Assembly: GCA_003148945.1 (NCBI GenBank)
Contig: QGGY01000005.1
Location: forward strand, 277,241 to 341,240
DNA length: 64,000 bases
From: Murimonas intestini
Lineage (GTDB): Bacteria; Bacillota; Clostridia; Lachnospirales; Lachnospiraceae
Direction of reading: 5' to 3'
The notes beneath the pieces were generated by a model. It worked only from the letters and a program-made list of their open reading frames with translations. It did no database searches and had not been told where the DNA came from. The translations under genes and the position numbers were made by a program. How positions within the stretch are numbered: position 1 is the first letter of the stretch; every line of letters starts with the position of its first letter. Positions 61,677 to 64,000 of the stretch are shown here, piece by piece.

Positions 61677-63686
61677 ATGAAGAAATATCTCAATATCTCA
61701 AAGGTGAGGGTTGCCATTGCTAGCGCAGTGGCAATTGCCTTGTCTGTACTCAGCATAGTGGCTTTGCAGGAAGGCGGGATGACGGCGGGGAAATTTGCCT
61801 TGGCTCTGTTTCTCTCAATACTTGCAGGCCTTCTTATTATTATCAGGATCCCTGTTAACAAGATAGCAGGCGGTATCATATTTTTCATCTTACCCCTGCT
61901 GGCGCTCTGCTGTATGGAATTTTATACACATGTGCCCTGGGACTTGACATTTCCGATCTTGATACTGAACTATCTGTTTTATCTGCTGCTCTACCTGCTG
62001 TTTTCCTCTCTGTTTGGAAATACCAGATGGGGATGTGTTGCAGGGCCTGTGATACCCATGATCTTTGGCATGGCAAATTATTTCGTGGTGAGCTTCAGAT
62101 CCTCACCTATCGTTCCGTGGGATTTCTATTCACTGGGGACAGCAGTAACGATAGCGGATAATTATACTTTTACTGTCAGTGACCGTCTTGTGTTTGTCCT
62201 GATGGGATTTATATTTTTGATGATACTGGGTGAGAAGACAAGTATCAGGATCCGGAAGGTGAAGGTGCGTGCTGCTTCCATAGTGCTGTCAGCCGTACTG
62301 CTTTTTGGATATGTCCAGGGGATACAGACAAAGTTTACAGAAAATCTGTTTGGACTTGATAACATCCTCTTTACGCCAAATGTGCTGTATCGGAATAATG
62401 GATTCGCAGGAGCATTTCTGGCAAATCTCCAGTATCTGAATATTGAGAAACCGTCGGGATATTCAAAAGAGGCTGTAGAGGAAATTGCGGATTCTCTGGA
62501 AGAAAAAAATAAGGATGACAATAAAGATGCGCTGACAGATATATCGGACATGCCCAATATAGTTGTTATCATGAACGAGGCATTTTCTGACCTTTCTGTG
62601 TACGGTGATTTTAATGTGAGTGAAGATTTTATGCCATATATCCATTCTCTTGAGGAAAATACTGTAAAGGGCAATCTTTACGTATCTGTAAAGGGAGGAA
62701 ATACAGCTAATACAGAATTTGAATTCCTGACAGGAAATACGATGGCCTTTTTGCCAAGCGGCAGTGTTGCTTACCAGCAGTATGTAAAGAGCCAGATGCC
62801 CTCACTTGCAAGCCATCTGAAAAGTCTGGGATATCAGACGGCTGCCCTCCATCCATACTACGCTACAGGATGGAACAGGAATACTGTTTATCCGGATCTT
62901 GGATTTGACAATTCTTATTTTAAGTCAGATTTTAGCGGCGCTTCCACTCTGAGAGGATATGTAGATGATGAATCTGCTTTTAATAAGATCATTGAACTGT
63001 ATGAGGAGAAGCAGCAGGATGACAGGCTTTTTGCATTTGAAGTGACAATGCAGAACCATGGAGGGTACAGCAAAGAGTTTGATGACTTTAAGGAAGATGT
63101 CTATTTGTCTGACCTGGATGAGTCAGGAAAGACACTGAGCCAGATCTCGGCGGAGCGTTATCTGAGCCTTATAAAGCGCTCTGATGAAGCATTCCAGGAT
63201 CTGACAGAGTACTTTGCAGGCCAGGATGAGCATACAGTCATTCTGATGTTTGGCGACCATCAGCCGTCAGATTACATATCCAATGTAATACTCAGGCTGC
63301 TGGGTAAGGATACAGAGGCAAGGGAAGACAGCGTTGATGAATTTTCAGAAGGTTACATTGTGCCCTTTGTGATGTGGGCAAACTATGATATAGAAGAAGA
63401 ACAGGTTGATGCAATCAGCGCCAATTATCTGGGCGGGCTTCTTCTGGAAAAAGCCAATCTGCCTCTGAGCGGCTTCCAGAGTTATCTGGGAGGCCTCCGG
63501 GAGGATTTCCCTGTGATAACTGCCAATTTCTGGGCTGATGCATCAGAAGAGGGCATTGCCTTCCACAACTGGAAGGATGGAGAAGCGGACGAGGATGAGC
63601 AGTCACTGCTGGACCAGTACAGGATGCTTCAGTACAATGACCTGAATGATCCAAAGAACAGGGTATGGGAATTTTTCGGGAGCTGA
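61677..63686 (+). CDS. LTA synthase-family sulfatase-fold membrane protein
   Basis: A 669-residue protein with five N-terminal membrane helices and an extracellular sulfatase-like domain from about residue 290. NIVVIMNEAFSD holds the metal Glu, NTANTEFEF the nucleophile Thr343, and MFGDHQPSDY the Asp/His metal ligands; MQNHGGYS is typical of the LtaS family. It would add glycerol phosphate to a membrane anchor or a glycan (LTA or similar polymer). It begins directly after the pyk stop, so is probably cotranscribed with pyk. An acidic tail ends the protein. Confidence 0.9.
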   Translation: MKKYLNISKVRVAIASAVAIALSVLSIVALQEGGMTAGKFALALFLSILAGLLIIIRIPVNKIAGGIIFFILPLLALCCMEFYTHVPWDLTFPILILNYLFYLLLYLLFSSLFGNTRWGCVAGPVIPMIFGMANYFVVSFRSSPIVPWDFYSLGTAVTIADNYTFTVSDRLVFVLMGFIFLMILGEKTSIRIRKVKVRAASIVLSAVLLFGYVQGIQTKFTENLFGLDNILFTPNVLYRNNGFAGAFLANLQYLNIEKPSGYSKEAVEEIADSLEEKNKDDNKDALTDISDMPNIVVIMNEAFSDLSVYGDFNVSEDFMPYIHSLEENTVKGNLYVSVKGGNTANTEFEFLTGNTMAFLPSGSVAYQQYVKSQMPSLASHLKSLGYQTAALHPYYATGWNRNTVYPDLGFDNSYFKSDFSGASTLRGYVDDESAFNKIIELYEEKQQDDRLFAFEVTMQNHGGYSKEFDDFKEDVYLSDLDESGKTLSQISAERYLSLIKRSDEAFQDLTEYFAGQDEHTVILMFGDHQPSDYISNVILRLLGKDTEAREDSVDEFSEGYIVPFVMWANYDIEEEQVDAISANYLGGLLLEKANLPLSGFQSYLGGLREDFPVITANFWADASEEGIAFHNWKDGEADEDEQSLLDQYRMLQYNDLNDPKNRVWEFFGS

Positions 63687-63701
63687 TCCGCGGATTGATC
63701 A

Positions 63702-63755
63702 AAAAAACAGGACATATAGAAAATGCTTAGACAGATTCTATATGTCCTGTTTTAT
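63702..63755. terminator. Bidirectional terminator at the end of the pyk operon
   Basis: aaacaggacatataga pairs with tctatatgtcctgttt around a 16-base loop, with A and T runs at the two ends. It serves both the LtaS-type gene and the converging gene. Confidence 0.88.
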
Positions 63756-63761
63756 TACCGT

Positions 63762-64000
63762 CTAGAATTCATCAGGCGCGACTACCGCCTTACACTGTTC
63801 CTCCATCATCTGGGTGACTTCCGGGCTGTAGGCCTCATCACAGAGTACGATCAGTCCGTCTCCGGCTTCCAGCTTTGTCTCGCCCCGGGGCACGATCTCG
63901 ATCTCTCCCCGTTTGACGGCTATGATCAGACAGCGGTCAGGTATGCTGACTTCGCGTATGCGCTTTCCGCAGATCGGTGACCCCAGATGTATGGGCGTCT
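63762..64000 (-). CDS. RCK_C (TrkA-C) domain protein, 3' end only
   Basis: Only the last 78 codons are inside the window. They encode a TrkA-C/RCK_C domain: GSPICGKRIREVSIPDRCLI, AVKRGEIEIVPRGETKLEAGD and GLIVLCDEAYSPEV, ending VVAPDEF. This domain regulates K+ channels/transporters and also caps some bacterial ClC chloride channels. The rest of the gene lies beyond the right edge, so I cannot choose between these. Confidence 0.78.
   Translation of the reverse strand, partial: TPIHLGSPICGKRIREVSIPDRCLIIAVKRGEIEIVPRGETKLEAGDGLIVLCDEAYSPEVTQMMEEQCKAVVAPDEF

Noticed and set aside
1-64000. CRISPR arrays and tRNA/rRNA genes
   Set aside because: No regularly spaced 24-37 base repeats, no tRNA cloverleaf and no rRNA-like stretch was noticed on either strand.

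Overview
The window looks like chromosomal DNA of a spore-forming, gut-type Lachnospiraceae (Clostridium scindens/hylemonae, Faecalicatena or Dorea-like). The reasons are moderate G+C, strong AAGGAG ribosome sites, a complete cotJABC spore-coat operon, a clostridial fab operon with FabK and a fused AccD-AccA, a NiaR regulator, a T-box leader, a DUF1292 protein, LuxS, and a PotA-B-CD system with a fused PotC-PotD. The genus is an inference from gene content; there is no rRNA in the window.

Layout. 1-3.3 kb: a dispersed repeat, then a T-box leader controlling a three-gene tryptophan-type ABC uptake system. 3.4-6.2 kb: dUTPase, then a leftward operon cotJA-cotJB-cotJC plus a Cu/Zn superoxide dismutase, with a mother-cell sigma-type promoter. 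6.3-11.1 kb: an overlapping operon of a membrane methyltransferase-like protein, a GH3-type adenylating enzyme and a 7TM-GAF-GGDEF-HD-GYP protein with a degenerate GGDEF. 11.2-14.9 kb: ftsW-feoA-feoB-small Cys-rich membrane protein. 15-25.3 kb: a YitT protein, then the fatty-acid operon acpP-fabK-fabD-fabG-fabF-accB-fabZ-accC-accDA and an NMO-family flavoprotein, with a consensus promoter and an overlapping FabT-like palindrome. 25.4-29.3 kb: niaR, gltX, a UvrD-like helicase. 29.3-37.8 kb: DUF1292 protein, exonuclease III and Uup flanked by two copies of a structured repeat, a GH13 protein lacking catalytic residues, a DUF5662 protein, luxS, trpS and a HbpS-like protein. 37.9-43 kb: membrane GDPD phosphodiesterase, RluA synthase, NSS transporter, Uma2 protein. 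43.2-50.3 kb is the accessory part: a DUF7402-like protein, a frameshifted secreted protein, a HipB/HipA-like pair, and an AT-rich exporter cluster (DUF5027-type lipoprotein, two ABC-2 permeases, an ATPase split by a frameshift at a T7 run, a DUF5028-type protein). Two nearly identical hairpins of about 38 bp bracket 45.1-50.3 kb. 50.3-56.5 kb: flavin reductase, polyamine transporter potA-potB-potCD with its XRE-cupin regulator, and a divergent beta-propeller lactonase. 56.6-64 kb: aroC, a LysM protein, corA with a long structured leader, a rhomboid-like zinc-ribbon protein, pyk, an LtaS-type synthase, and the 3' end of an RCK_C-domain protein.

Most of the window is ordinary core metabolism. 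The observations most worth following are (1) a dispersed, terminal-inverted-repeat hairpin element whose inner stem differs in sequence between copies yet keeps pairing; (2) the ABC ATPase whose frame is restored by a -1 shift exactly at a U_UUU_UUC heptamer; (3) a full-length GH13 protein that has lost nucleophile and acid/base; (4) the methyltransferase/GH3/c-di-GMP operon; and (5) the structured corA leader, which I could not match to a known riboswitch.
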